From assembly GCA_950097015.1 (NCBI GenBank), contig CATNEN010000038.1:29108501-29172500 (forward strand): a stretch of 64,000 bases of DNA, given 5' to 3'. Source of the DNA: Macrostomum hystrix (Eukaryota; Platyhelminthes; Macrostomidae). A program made the translations under genes and the position numbers. Shown one piece after another: positions 1 through 11,628 of the stretch. Numbering within the stretch: the stretch's first letter is position 1; each line of letters begins with the position of its first letter. A model generated the notes under the pieces. It ran no database searches, had not been told where the DNA came from, and saw only the letters and a list, made by a program, of their open reading frames with translations.

Positions 1-1534
1 ATGTGTTTTTCAAACTAGAGAAATTATGCTAAATGGCCATAGAATAAAGCCACTAACGAACTTCGAGTTCTACCTTTTGTGACGTCTGCGCTTTAAGATG
101 TCTATGGCCACTCTAGTCGCAGACTTTGACTTTCGGACTGTGATGCGTCCCCCCTTTTGCCCCAGACCGAAAGCTATAGTGTATACCCGCTAAGCAGCTG
201 CAATACATTTCTTCAGATTGTGTTCGTTAGGCTTCGAGCCTGTGTATTCTCTTACGATTCAAATAAACGTGCTCTGACACAACGTGGACAAGAACACAAA
301 ACCTTTGACCCATGTTTCGCGATTTTGTTAAAGTCTATGTCTATGGCACCAGAGTGCTCCGTGTCAATCACTGTCATCTCCGAGAGGTTTGTTGAAGGTG
401 AATTCGCGAGGAAACCAATAATTTTAAGTAAAAAGTTAAAAAATTATTTTCTGAAAGTAAAACAAACACAAAAATACTGTCATATGTCATATAGCGCATA
501 ATCTTTCCTTTTTCATCTGTATATAGGGCAATAGTACGGGAGAATATTGACGTCGGAACCTATTGGAGCGACCTTCTAAGGTTAAGAAAGAAAATTGTCT
601 TGAATGGGATGAGTTCACGTCTGGCTTGGGGAAAAGCTTTGGAGCACACGCAAGTGGGTAAACTTTGAAGCGCTTTTTTAAAGAAGAAAGAGGAAAAGGC
701 TAGAAAGCCAGCATTATTAGTATTATCGATGGTCAATACTTCCCATCTCATCGTCACCCCGTTTAGGCTAAGCAAAACTTTGAGGTGCAAAATCGTTACT
801 CTCAAAAATTGGGCTTGCTCAATGAACAGAAAGTTTTATTTTCATCGTAAGTAATAAAACTGTACTTTCTTTCGCGTGTAGTAGTCAAGGAAAATGAATA
901 ATTGAGAGAAAATCAATTGGCAAAGGGACAGATTACAATGACTGAGCTGGGCTTAAAAATACACCCTGGCTGTCTGTACGTACTAGGATTTTTTTGCGAA
1001 ACTAAGATACAATATGCTTTGCAACGCACTTACATCTGTCCGTTTGCACCCCGGCCCTTGAGTATCGATTTGTACTCTAAAGTAATGTATTTTTTCGTTT
1101 TTTTCAACTCGAATCTGTTTCCAAAGTTTGTTAAATTAAAAGTCCTAGATCGATCTTCAATCGCTTTATCCTACTAATTTCCCTTTTTATTGATTCAATT
1201 ATATAATCTACGGTGTAGAAAAGTTTTATTTAATAATGTGTCCATTCCGCTGCAAATTCACATTTTTCAAGGACAACAAGGTCAAAAACCTAATAGTCTA
1301 CTCCTAGTAGAGCCTAGTATTGCTTTTGTCGCGCTATGTGGAACAGTGGACATGCAAAATGGAACGGCCCATGGAATTCTGTCGCCAAGCGTTTGAATTC
1401 ACACGAGAAAGTAAGCCATAGACAACTCAATTTGTCATGCTATGTGGAACGATGAGCCAGAATAGAAGGAACGATTTTAGCTTTTCACAGAGACAACACG
1501 CTTTCATTTTCTTCGTTTGATCAGTTAAGCAATA
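1..1534. other. Gene-poor flank
   Basis: I see no convincing coding exon on either strand. The short open frames lack recognisable motifs and splice context. The stretch holds a 12-bp direct repeat, GCTATGTGGAAC, at 1333-1344 and 1439-1450, just upstream of the transposase relic. The octamer GTCTATGG or its complement occurs at 100, 339 and 1416. Confidence 0.6.
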
Positions 1535-2095
1535 ATGGCGCCCCAAATTGCTGTACGTGATCGACAGCGCATCGTCGCCGCCTTGCACCGTGGACTGTCG
1601 ATGAAGGATGTGTCAGTCTTGTTAGGAGTATCCAAAACTTCTGTTCACCGTATTCGGTCAACATTCGAACAAGCTGGCAGGTTGGAAGCTTTGCCTCGTG
1701 GAGGACTCAAGGAAGCAAACTGAAAAATGGACGCAGAGATGCGAGATGAGGTGCAGCGAAATCCCTTTCTAACGCTAAAGTCAATGGCTGAGAATCTGAT
1801 TGGACGCTTTCCTGACAAGCCTCAGGTGAGCCGTAAAACAATTGATCGAACAATGGATGGTTTGCTCTTTACGGTCAAACGTGCTACCAAGGGGACGTAA
1901 ATTCGCCTAAACACCAACCGAGTCGAAAGCCTGGACGCCAGAAGCGAATACGCTAACTTCATGCTCCACTTAGCTCCAGGAGTTCACACTGTCTACTTAG
2001 ATGAGACCGGTTTTAACTTGTGGACCCGGAGGTCGCAGGGCAGGTCGGCTCGTGGACACCCAGTGAAGCGCACGGTGACAACCCAGAGGGCTAGT
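1535..2095 (+). pseudogene. Tc1/mariner-like transposase relic, two in-frame stops, 3' truncated
   Basis: One reading frame starts at ATG 1535 and runs through TGA (1721-1723) and TAA (1898-1900) without a frameshift. The first part is a helix-turn-helix typical of Tc1/IS630 transposases (LSMKDVSVLLGVSKTSVHRI). The last part contains VYLDETGFNLW, the block that carries the first catalytic Asp of the DDE/D triad, followed by a basic GRSARGHPVKR stretch. Homology ends near 2095. The second Asp and third acidic residue are absent, so the copy is dead. I found no terminal inverted repeats. The stops and truncation indicate an old non-functional insertion. Family assignment is by motif; the exact Tc1/mariner subgroup is not resolved. 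Confidence 0.75.
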
Positions 2096-2167
2096 TTTAA
2101 TTTTTACTTATCTTTCTCGATCTTAAAATCATTGGATCTATTTATACTGAATGAATTATTCGTTTGA

Positions 2168-3029
2168 TAAAGATTAACTAACAGTAACAGTAGTCACATA
2201 TATATCGTTCAGCTGGAAAAAATCCATAGGATGTTGAAATTTTCCGTAAAACTACCTTTATTATTTTATAGGCATAATGAAGAAGGCAACTTGTTACAAA
2301 TTATCGAAATAAAGTTCACAAATAAAGCTACTGAACTTCTAACAAAATTTAAATAAATCGATAGATAACAATAAATTGAGTACTAAATCAAAAGATAATG
2401 TCTGACGGGAAGACTGTGTTATAGTTTTAATGAAGTATGGTTAAAATGTAGGGTACACACAAAAATGTGCGATTGAAACAATTTGCTCGTGATCGAATAA
2501 TAACTAAAATGACAGAAATCCTAATCGAAAAGTGTGTTACAGTTTTATTTTTCTTACTAATTTTTAAAGCCAAATCTTACCTTGTGACGATCGACTTTCG
2601 TTGCATAGAATGTCTTAGAATTAATTTAAATTTCGTAGAAACTCATCACCTTTCGTACACATTTTCAGAATTTCGTATAACTTTGTCGAATTTCCAGGAA
2701 CATTTAGTAATTTTAAATATTTCAAACAAGTAGAAGTAATTTCTCTGAATTTTTGTTTAATTTTTTGGGATTTCTTAGAACCTCTTAAAGTTTTATCAGA
2801 GACATAATTACTTTTATTTTCATTTTGAATAGTTTCATACACTCGTAGAAAGTATTTAATTGTCATTGATTTCCCATAATTAAGTTTTAATTTCCCAGAA
2901 CTATGCAGATTTCCGCAAAACTACCGCAAGAATGGCTTTTAGAAGTTAAAATAACTTTAAATTACTTTTAAGTCTGTTTCAATTAGTTCTTTTGTAGTAT
3001 CGAGATGATATTCTCAAGAGGTGCGAGAA
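2168..3029. other. AT-rich stretch, 3' flank of the Rh gene
   Basis: No coding exon is visible. TTTATT at 2813-2818 reads as AATAAA on the minus strand, about 212 nt beyond the Rh stop codon, and is a plausible polyadenylation signal for that gene. The rest is AT-rich and featureless to my reading. Confidence 0.4.
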
Positions 3030-6000
3030 TCAGACGCCTTCCTCGGCCTCCTGTTTGTCTTCGGCGGCTGCTAACGCCAATTCGTCGGCTGGCTCGGTGG
3101 AGGCGTCCGCGGAGCGCTTCCTGTGCGGCTTGCCATCGTAATCGTTAGGCACTTGCCACACGGGATCGTCGAGAAAGAAGTTTTCGGTTGGGACATTGTC
3201 CAGGAATGGCAGACGAAGTATAAATCCTGCGGGTTAATCGATTGACTGATTGAGAGATTAACGGATTGATAGATTGATCGATTGACAGATTAATTCATTG
3301 ACTTATTGATCAATTGACTAATTGACGGATTGACGGATTGATCGATTCACGGGAAAGGAAATGGCCTGATTGATAAATGAATGAATTGATAGACTGAGGG
3401 ACTGGTTATTAAACTACCGGAGTGAGAGAATGACGGATATGATGGATTGAAAGACTGATAAATGAACAGATAGATCGATTGACGTATCGATAAATTGATA
3501 GCTTGACAGATTAATGCATTAATTGATGGTGGAATTGAAAGATTGACAGATTGATAGACAGGCGGATAGTAAATGGATTGATAATCTGTAGGAGTGAGAG
3601 AATCACCGTGACAGATAGATAACGGATTGATAGATAGACAGAATGACAGAATGACGGACTGATTGATTGACAGATCGGTATTGATGGATCGACAGAAAAT
3701 ATTGACGGATTGATAGATTGACTGATGAGCAGATGACAGCTTGACAGCTCACCGGTGAGTAGGCCGCCCAATATGGCGCACAGGAGTGTCATGCTGGCAG
3801 CAGCGGCCTGGTAGGCTGCCTGCATTCCCGCAGTCCGTCCCTCACCGTCGCTAATTGACCTCTCGCCGTCTTTCAGTGTAAAAGTGAAGCTGCCGTTGGC
3901 CATTTTCGGGGCGCGAGCCGGGAAAATCTGGTAGAGTCTGCAAACAAATGCAAACAAGATTGTGTTCGTGTGTCTGCTACTATTAGTAGACTGTGCTAGC
4001 TAATTATTTAAATTGTCAAACCCTCACCCGTAGCCGTAGTCATCAAACGAGGCGAGGCCGGAGTAGAGAATGCCGAATAGAGCGGCCAGAATGCCCGGCA
4101 TACCGTGCAGATTGTTCACTCCACAGGTGTCCAGAAAGTGGTTGGCCCGCAGTCGCTTCTGCGATCGGTTTATTATTGATTGACAGGTTAACGGATTGAC
4201 AGGTTAACAGATTAACAGGTTGACAGATTGATAGGTCGATTTATTTTTGAATGAGTGATTGATTGAAAGGTTGAAGGTTCCACAGGATGGCATGGCATGA
4301 CTGACATGTCATGTCAGTCAGTCAGTCAGTCAGTCAGTCAGTCAGTCAGTCAGTCAGTCAGTCAGTCAGTCAGTCAGTCAGTCAGTCAGTCAGTCAGTCA
4401 GTCAGTCAGTCAGTCAGTCAGTCAGTCAGTCAGTCAGTCAGTCAGTCAGTCAGTACTCACAGCCAAGAATGCATATCCGAAGACGCTAAGCAGCCCAGCC
4501 AGAGAGCCGATGATGACGGCGCCGTAGGGTTTGATCATCATGTCGGAGGCTGTACCAACGGCCACTCCGCCAGCAAGTGTGGCATTCTGAATGTGCACCA
4601 TCTCCAATTTGCCTTTCTCGAATAGCGAGGACACGGCGAATGCTACCAGGGTGCAGGCGGCCAGTGACAGGTAGGTGTTGATGACAGCTCGATGCTTATC
4701 ATCGCCTTCTGCTAAGCCGGCGTTGAAGCTTGGCCAGTAAAGCCACAGGAAGATGGTACCTGGATGATTGGTTGATAAGTTTATAGATTGATTAAATATA
4801 TTTCCTATTATCGTTCCTAAAAAACGGCGTTTCCTAAAAAATTTGCATGTCGGCTAACAGTAACAGCCGACATGGGGGTCGATGGCAGAGCGGTCTAACG
4901 CGTTCGCCTCTCGCACCAAGGTCCCTAAGTTCGATTCCACGGCGAGGCCACATTTATTTGGGGCGCAGCCGCGGAGAGAAGGCTTGGGGCTTGTCGTGCA
5001 ATTTACGCCCTTGAGGGCCAACCTTGAAGGCACAGTGAAGTGCACATTGCTTGACGATGAGAAAGTCAGGGCAGATGTACACACCTGTGTGAGCGTGTGC
5101 CTGTGTACAGTATCTGTGTGCGTGTGTGCTCAGGAGTCAGCGAAATGGGCAGAATTGCCTCCTCGCTGGCTGCGAGTCGAGTGTCACCAAATGATGTGCC
5201 ACTGCCCACAGCCCTCCTGCAAAAAAAATAGCCGACATGGTTACATTATGCAATTTTGTATGCGGAAGAATTAATATAGGTGATTTTTGCCACCAGACAG
5301 CCCGACGAGAAATTGTTAAATTTCTAGACCATGCCGATGTTTTGTGATTCTGGAAGTTGCTTGATCGGATTAAACGGAAAAGTTTAGACCATTTTCTGGA
5401 TTTTAATGCAGATCATGGTTGAGTACTTTAGGAAATACAGAAAAAATACAGAGCAATTCTCTAGCCCCCTTCCAGCCGCCCTTCAACCGCCCTAAAGCCA
5501 ACTTTCACTGCCAGATTTTCATAGAAACAGCATCGACCATGCGAAACATGTTTTGGGGCAATCAATTAAGAGCATATGTGAATCATTTTTATAAAAATCT
5601 TTCTTAGAAAACATGTAGCGAAATACGTATTCGTTAAAAATCGCTTTAGCAAGAGCTGAAAAACTGAAAATACTTACAAATACATTTTCGGCGGTGTTAA
5701 AAAGAATTAGACATTCAGGCAGTGGCCGCGCCAACTCACCAATCATAGCAAACAGATCATTGTGATAGCGCGAGCAGTCGTTGCGATTCTCATTGTCGCC
5801 CTTCTTGGCCATTGTACGCGACGCGGCGATGCCGAAGTAGGCGCCGAAAATGTGCACAAACATGCTGCCGCCCATGTCCACGGCCTTGAAACCAAATCAG
5901 CGCATTTGATTGGAAACTAACTAATTCAATTAATATTGAGTTTGTAGGAGCTTACCTTGAACTTGTACAGGCCAACATATTCGTTGGCAACAAAAATTGG

Positions 6001-6867
6001 GATTTCGATGAAGGCCAAGACTAGGCATTGTAAGGCGGATATTCTTCCCAACAATGCGCCGAATGAGATCAGAACAGTGGCGCATGCAAAATCAGCGGAG
6101 AGCATTCTAGAATGTCAGAGAAGAGTAGGCTTAAGGTGTGACAGGTTGGTTTATGACATGATATTGCGGCTTGTGGAGTGACAGGTTGGTTTATGGAGTG
6201 ACAGGTTGGTTTATGGAGTGACAATTTGGTTTATGGAGTGCAATTAGGTTTTGGAGTGAGAATTTGGTTTATGGAGTGCAATTAGGTTTTGGAGTGACAA
6301 TTTGGTTTACAGAGTGCCATTTAGCCTTTTGGAGCGACACACTGATGGAGTGATATACTGATGGAGGCTTGATTTGTGATAGCTGGAAGTTCTGACAGGT
6401 TGATGCATGCAACAATACTTACGACTGTACTTCAATGTAGAATTTTCCATTCTTCATGTGAAAGAAGCCGTTAATGATCATGCTCCACTGTATGACCAGT
6501 GCGGCGATCATCATGTTGAGCCCGACACTGCCGAAGCCGTACCACTTCAGGAACGTCATCAAGAACCCGAAGCCGATAAACATCATTCCGTGAACGTCCT
6601 GGAACACTGCAGATGTTAAAAGTAGCTGTGGTTAAGGACGAAAAGTTTATAATAACATTGCGTCACAATTCACTCACTGGGATAATTCTGGACAATCGAA
6701 TTGACAGCGTTAATCTCGGATTTTTTCAGTTCTCCGGTGGCATTGCCCCAGACTTTTGCATCGGCTTCATCGTGATAGCTGGCGAACACGCCGAACAGCA
6801 CGATAAACAGGGCCTCTAGCAGCAGGGCGACGATTCCGAACTTTTTCTCGGCTAATTTGGACGCCAT
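3030..6867 (-). CDS. Rh-type ammonium transporter, complete, 8 exons, 493 aa
   Basis: Plasma-membrane channel for NH3/ammonium (possibly CO2) of the Rh/Amt superfamily. Exons on the minus strand are 6867-6678, 6606-6423, 6106-5956, 5884-5740, 4759-4461, 4158-4028, 3937-3753 and 3226-3030. All have GT-AG borders, and the sum, 1,482 nt, is 494 codons with stop. Diagnostic blocks in order: N-terminal membrane helix (residues 9-27), [29 protein letters not shown] with pore His186, [36 protein letters not shown] with pore His341, and a C-terminal LRLPFLDN...DDPVWQVP tail typical of animal Rh proteins. The two His sit almost where they do in human RhCG (185 and 344, from memory). The Rh signature usually reads VHNLHG; here it is VNNLHG. 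An AG dinucleotide lies directly before the ATG. Introns carry a SINE and several tandem repeats. Confidence 0.95.
3232..3745. repeat. Degenerate GATT-type tandem repeat in Rh intron 7
   Basis: Nearly the whole intron between the last two Rh exons consists of variants of GATTGAC, GATTGAT and GATAGAT. A similar shorter tract occupies 4165-4290 in the preceding intron. Apparent open frames here are repeat translations and not genes. Confidence 0.85.
4312..4454. repeat. (GTCA)n microsatellite abutting a 5' splice site
   Basis: About 35 uninterrupted copies of GTCA (TGAC on the Rh sense strand). On the minus strand the donor GTGAGTAC of Rh exon 5 (GT at 4460-4459) is followed within a few bases by the array. 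Two overlapping open frames encode Ser-Val-Gln repeats and are artefacts of the tetranucleotide. Confidence 0.97.
4876..5229 (+). mobile_element. tRNA-derived SINE (family I), full-length copy with target duplication
   Basis: The head has a pol III A box (TGGCAGAGCGGT) and a B box (AGTTCGATTCC), followed by a body shared by many copies in the window (TTTATTTGGGGCGCAGCC, GTGTGAGCGTGTGC, CAGGAGTCAGCGAAATGGGC) and the end CAGCCCTCCTGC plus a short A-rich tail. An 11-bp direct repeat, AGCCGACATGG, flanks the element at 4865-4875 and 5230-5240. It is inserted in Rh intron 4 in the antisense orientation relative to the host gene. The tRNA of origin is unclear. Confidence 0.9.
5242..5458 (+). mobile_element. 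Fragment of palindromic-TIR element
   Basis: Resembles, in reverse orientation, the left part of the element at 44470-45227. Shared phrases include TGCAATTTTGT, ccAGACA...CGACGAGA, CATGCCGATGTTTTGTGATT and TTTCTGGATTTT...GATCATGG, ending in a GAAATACAGAAAAAAT run. The terminal repeat is not present, so this is a partial copy. It lies directly after the SINE in the same Rh intron. Confidence 0.6.
6128..6350. repeat. Short tandem repeat in Rh intron 2
   Basis: Repeated variants of TTGGTTTATGGAGTGACA (about 20-22 bp, some shorter) fill the intron between Rh exons 2 and 3. Confidence 0.85.
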
Positions 6868-7059
6868 CTGAGAAGGTAAGATTGCACTTTTTGTAACGAA
6901 ATGAAAGATTTTTATTAACCGCCTCAATTTTCCACGTTGATTTATGATGGGTTCTGACTAGTGTAGTACATGTTGTATCGGCTACTTTCTAGCTTTGACT
7001 TCAGATACGGTTACTGGTGCTAGCCATGGTATCTAATAATCATAGTAGTAAGAATCTTA

Positions 7060-7398
7060 AGGGTTGAGTGGCAGAGCGGTTAGCAAGTTTGCCTCTCGCA
7101 CCAAATCCCCTGAGCTCGATTCCGCGGAAAGGCCACATTCATTTGGGGTGCAGCCGCGGAGAGAAGGCTTGGGTGCAATTTACGCCCCTGAGGGCGATCC
7201 TCCTAGGCACAGTGAGTGTACACTGCTTGACGATGAGAAAGTCAGGGCAGATGTACTCACCTGTGTAATTGCGTGCCTGCGTATAGCGGTATCTGTGTGC
7301 GTTTGTGCTCAGGAGTCAGCGAAATGGGCAGTACTCCCTCCTCGCTTGCTGCAGGTCTTGTGTCGCCAAATTATGTGTGATTGCCTACAGTATTTCTG
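7060..7398 (+). mobile_element. SINE family I copy
   Basis: Has the A box (TGGCAGAGCGGT), B box (AGCTCGATTCC), the conserved body with GACGATGAGAAAGTCAGGGC, and a degenerate 3' end. It lies about 190 bp upstream of the Rh start codon. No clean target duplication was found. Open frames inside translate the SINE body and are not genes. Confidence 0.85.
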
Positions 7399-8454
7399 TA
7401 AGTATTTTTTTGATTGTAGAATTTAAAGCGACTGTAAATTTGTACGCTAATATTAAAAACTCTAAAAGCTCTATTAAAAACACGTAAACTTTCATGCATG
7501 TTCTTTTATCCAACTGTTCTAAACCCTATAACTGTCGCATTTTCAACTAGACAGTATTATAAAATCTTACCGTCCTAAAACAGCTGCAGATAATAGAAGC
7601 AAAATGGGTCAATGAAACTTGATTTCAGCCGCACGTTTTGACGACCAGATGAAAAATAACTTCGCTTTAAAAGGCACTCACTTTATAATATTTTGTTGTA
7701 CGCATGAACAGCACAGTGAAGTGTGCATTGCAGCTTTACTTCTAATTTAAGGCAGGCAGTCTTGTACTTGTGTACATGGGTGTCTTTCCCAAGCCTCAGA
7801 TGGTACGAGAATAATGGCAAGCGACCATTTGTCAAACAAAAACTCGGGTTATATTGTTCAACTAATACCCTCCACAGCTATTGTTAATAGCATTCCTGTC
7901 TTCTCTATTCTTTCTTCTATTAAGCAGCCAAGTCCAGACCCCGCGCTGATGAATGGAAAGAAGAGAACACAGCTAGGCCGGGAGATGAAAAAATACGAGA
8001 AAGAAAAAATGCAAAAACCCAACATATATTTGCGACAGTTTCAACTGACTCTTTGCTCAACCATTTGTTATAGTTTTTAGGAAGAATGTAAAGAGAGAGA
8101 GATACCAGAAGAATCGAATAGATCCAACAAACCAGTGGTCCCGTTTGAGCCGGTGGAAAGATGATAATTCTGGTAAATTGACAAAAGAAAGACTCTAAAT
8201 TCAAGCCCGAATGAAGTGCACAAAATTTCTGGGGGAGTGGCCATGCAGTCCAACCAATTGCTAATGTTTAGTGCTCACTTTGTGACGCATTTCAGTAATA
8301 ACAACTCTAACCAAAAATAATTTAACTGAACCTGGCGCAATTGCTTTTAGAGTGCAGCTACTTTAAACTTTAAGTTCAATGTAGCTGAGCTGGGGTGACA
8401 CATTCATCGAAACAAAGTCCTGGGCACGAATCTGTGACGATATCACGCGTTTAT
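7399..8454. other. Intergenic, no gene recognised
   Basis: No supported exon. A short piece around 7711-7733 (GCACAGTGAAGTGTGCATTGC) matches the SINE body and is probably an old fragment. Confidence 0.5.
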
Positions 8455-8815
8455 TAGGGTAGTCGCGGCCGCGAAGAGAACGCTTAGGGACTTGTTGTGC
8501 GAGGTGCCCATGAGGGCCAAATGTGAGGTGAGAGTGTGCGCTGACAACCTATAAAAAACCAGTACAGATGTACACGCCTATGTGAGTGTGTGCCTCAGGG
8601 GTGAGTGGCAGAGTCGTTAGCTCGTATCGCGTTTGCCTCTCGCACCAAGCTCCCTAAGCTCGATTCCGCGGCTAGGCCACATTTATTTGGGGGCTTGTCG
8701 TAAAGGGTGTCCCTGCGTACAGTATGTGTGCGAGTGTGCTTATGGGTTCTGAACCTGATGGCTGACTGCGCGTCGACTGTCGCCAAGAAATCAATGCCAG
8801 CAGCTAGCCTGCAAG
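8455..8815 (+). mobile_element. Degenerate SINE fragment followed by a second SINE head
   Basis: 8455-8597 resembles the family I body (GCGGCCGCGAAGAGAACGCT, ACAGATGTACACGCC, GTGAGTGTGTGCC). From about 8598 a new copy begins with GGTGAGTGGCAGAG, a B box (AGCTCGATTCC) and GCCACATTTATTTGGGG. It is internally shortened and ends near GCCAGCAGCTAGCCTGC. This reads as a younger copy inserted into an older one. Confidence 0.7.
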
Positions 8816-10570
8816 TTAATATTAATCATATTAGCCCGTAGACATAAAACTTTCGAGACTTTAATGCATGATCATGTGGAATTTAAAGCTTCAGATTCCA
8901 ATGGCTCTCAGAGCAACAGTTTTTGTCCGAGTGAACGCAGAGGACGTAAGCATTCGGTGAAAAGTATTCTGATTCCCCACTGACATTGTAGGTTTTAGGG
9001 TGCCTCTTACCCATAGACAATAGAATCGTGCAACTATAATTTAGTCTAAGCGCGCAGGCAGGTATCATTTTTGACCACTCCAATTGTCTATGGCCCAAAA
9101 GTTATGGGCAGCTTATCAAAGTTATCACAGATCCTTAAACACAAGTCAGTCTTATAAAATCATGGCCATAGACATTCAAGGCAGACAACAATCGGCCTTC
9201 ATTGATAGATGACCAAATTCCAGTCCAAAATTATACGATGAAATTTTGAGCTTATGAAAGCGACCAGCAGGTTTGTTATATGCTTCTGTCATATTAATGT
9301 GTGTTCTGCCTGCATATGTTTATCTAGAAGATGCATTTGCGCACTTAAGTGTACACATATGCGTACGAAAAATCCTACTTATTCAAAAATGTAAGCAAAA
9401 TGAACTTCTATTTTATTTTAGTTAGTAATGACAAAGTATGGTCTTACTAATGAATTCTAGGCTTCTCACTGACTTGTGTCTAAATCTAAGTCTAATTGTT
9501 CTGGCAAACAATGAACTAAAGCTAGGCAGGTTCAGTTTCTTTTGTTAAAATTGGGTGCAAATGCCATGGCTTGAGACTGTGCAGAAAATGCTTCAGGTGG
9601 TGCTAAGGTTCTTGAGACTGAGATTTGAAATTCTTTTAATAAATAATACTCAGTTAAGCACGCATTTTTATGATTAATTGTGCTCAATATGCATATCATC
9701 ATATCGGCGTTGTATTTCGTGAAGCAATTTAAATAGCTCAATCTCAGCCATTCAGTACGCGAATCAAGTTATTAATGCATCGTAGGTAACTAAATTCCTA
9801 TATATCTCTACTTCCAGTAGAAAAAATGTGCATGACTTAAAGCCGCTATTTTCAGGCCTTAAATAATAATTCATTAACAAGGTTGAAAACCAATCGACAC
9901 AATCAAGAGGAGATGTTGCGCGGTACGAGTGACGATCTCTAGATCACTAGATTATGAACTGAAAAACAATCTGTTTAAAATGAATCCATTTTCATTAGAA
10001 GATGACTATTGATTTGACACTGAATATACTCAATATATGTTGAATCATTCAGCTAGCATGAAAACTGGACTCTTCAGATGATTAATTACTTTATTGACTA
10101 GATAAAAAGCTATTTGCCTAAAGCCATGAAGAGACGTGTTCAAAGGAACTTTAGGCCTACAAAGCATCTGTTATCCAGTCAGGTTTAGTCTGGTGAACAT
10201 ACACGCTTGAAGCCCAGTGCTTTGGACTTTTAGAATTAGGCTTTGGAGTTAGGTTTGGAGTTCGAATTTTAGCGCAAAGAAAATCTCAGCGTCTTTGAGC
10301 GAGACATTTCATTTCATTATAGCTAATTTTATTATAGTGTTGCAGGGCTATCCTATAATATTTAATATCCCAACCCACTGATGCCACCAAAGTTGCACCA
10401 GGTCTGATCTCACTGCTGCTGTTTCAAATAGATATTTTAGACTGGCGGTCCTTAAATGGGCCGTTTTCACTTCTCATTATGGTAGCGTATGTGTAGCACG
10501 AGCGGTAATTAGGCACTATATGTACTTTCCAGCCGATTAGGCGTTCCCGAGATTAGAGTTTAGCAGTTCC
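8816..10570. other. Intergenic, no gene recognised
   Basis: No supported coding exon. Contains an 11-bp inverted repeat, CCATAGACAAT at 9011-9021 with its complement at 9083-9093, and a further CCATAGAC at 9166. Otherwise AT-rich sequence. Confidence 0.5.
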
Positions 10571-10701
10571 CTCTTAGTAATATTCTTAGTATAAATCTGA
10601 GTATAGGTCTTAGTATAGGTCTTAGTATGGTTCTCAGTATAGTTCTTAGTATGGTTCTTAGTATGGTTCTTAGTATATTACTTAGTATATCTCTCAGTAT
10701 C
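10571..10701. repeat. 12-bp tandem repeat (CTTAGTATGGTT type)
   Basis: Roughly ten imperfect copies of CTTAGTATRGKT with variants such as CTCAGTATAGTT and CTTAGTATATCT. Confidence 0.85.
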
Positions 10702-10956
10702 TTCTCACAAATGACTAACACAATGAATTCTTTCCTCAAATCACTCTTTTATATCTCGAACACACTTAAAGCTTCAACAATGACTTGACTTTCGGCCAAC
10801 AATTTTACTCACACACTCTCTCACTCTCTTGCACGCACGGCGAGTTTATTTTTCTTAGAATTTTTTAGCATTTGTTTAAATGGTGAATTTTCACAAAATA
10901 ATATTTACACGGTAATCATTAAAACAAAAATATTCATACAGTATTACTTTCAATAT

Positions 10957-11615
10957 CTCTATCTATCTATCTGCACGGGGGCCCGGGGCACTTGTCGCAC
11001 AAGCGACGGAGCGGCACGCCCCCAGACCGGCGAACTAGGCGCTTTAGCGCCCATTGCGCCGCCTCCCCTGAGCAGGCACCACATACAGCAGCACAGACCA
11101 GCCGGGGAGGGCAGGAGGCACCCAGAATAGGCAGCAGTGCCCCCCACTTTGCACTTAGCGGTATGGGCGACCCTCGCCTCCCCGCTGCGTCCATGGACCA
11201 CCTGCCCCCCACCCCAGCCCCACACGCACAGAGCAGACCAAGCTGGGGCGGAAGGCTGATAAGAAATCAGTCCTCAGGGGGGGCCGGGTGATGAGTGTAC
11301 ACTTATCCAATCGCGCTGACGGAATTCCAGGGAGCGCGCGACGGTGTACACCCGCCCTCCAGCCACCCCCCGCAAGGTCTAACGCCCCAGCGCCAACGCA
11401 CATAACTCATACAACGCAGAACAGGCACACAGAAGGTAGGAGCGAAGCTATAATTTCAAGCTTTGATTGCACGAAATATGGTGCACCTCCGCCGGTCGCT
11501 ACTGTCCAAACCCCCCCAACCAGTCCCGAAATTAATCGTGACTTGAAGGGTGAATCGAACTAGCGTCCTTTGGAGTGCGAGGCAGCGACGTTAGCCGCTG
11601 ACCCCACTCGCCCCT
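10957..11615 (-). mobile_element. Long GC-rich tRNA-derived SINE (family II), 13-bp target duplication
   Basis: The minus strand begins at 11615 with a tRNA-like head: A box TGGGGTCAGCGG and B box TAGTTCGATTC. A GC-rich body of about 500 bp follows, and the end is (GATA)n at 10957-10972. The 13-bp direct repeat TTACTTTCAATAT is perfect at 10944-10956 and 11616-11628. Composition is strikingly GC-rich against AT-rich flanks. The head resembles family I (TAACG...GCCTCKCAC), so both may descend from the same tRNA, but the bodies differ. Several overlapping open frames inside are by-products of high GC and are not annotated as genes. Confidence 0.88.
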
Positions 11616-11628
11616 TTACTTTCAATAT

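Noticed and set aside
4297-4634. Ser-Val-Gln repeat frames
   Set aside because: Artefact of the GTCA microsatellite; the minus-strand frame overlapping 4461-4634 is Rh exon 5.
4882-5274. Apparent 130-codon protein, also seen at 7064 and 60648
   Set aside because: It is the translated SINE body, repeated at every SINE copy with frameshifts.
10959-11563. Five overlapping GC-rich open frames of 80-100 codons
   Set aside because: They lie inside SINE family II on both strands; high GC makes stops rare. No motif or consistent frame.
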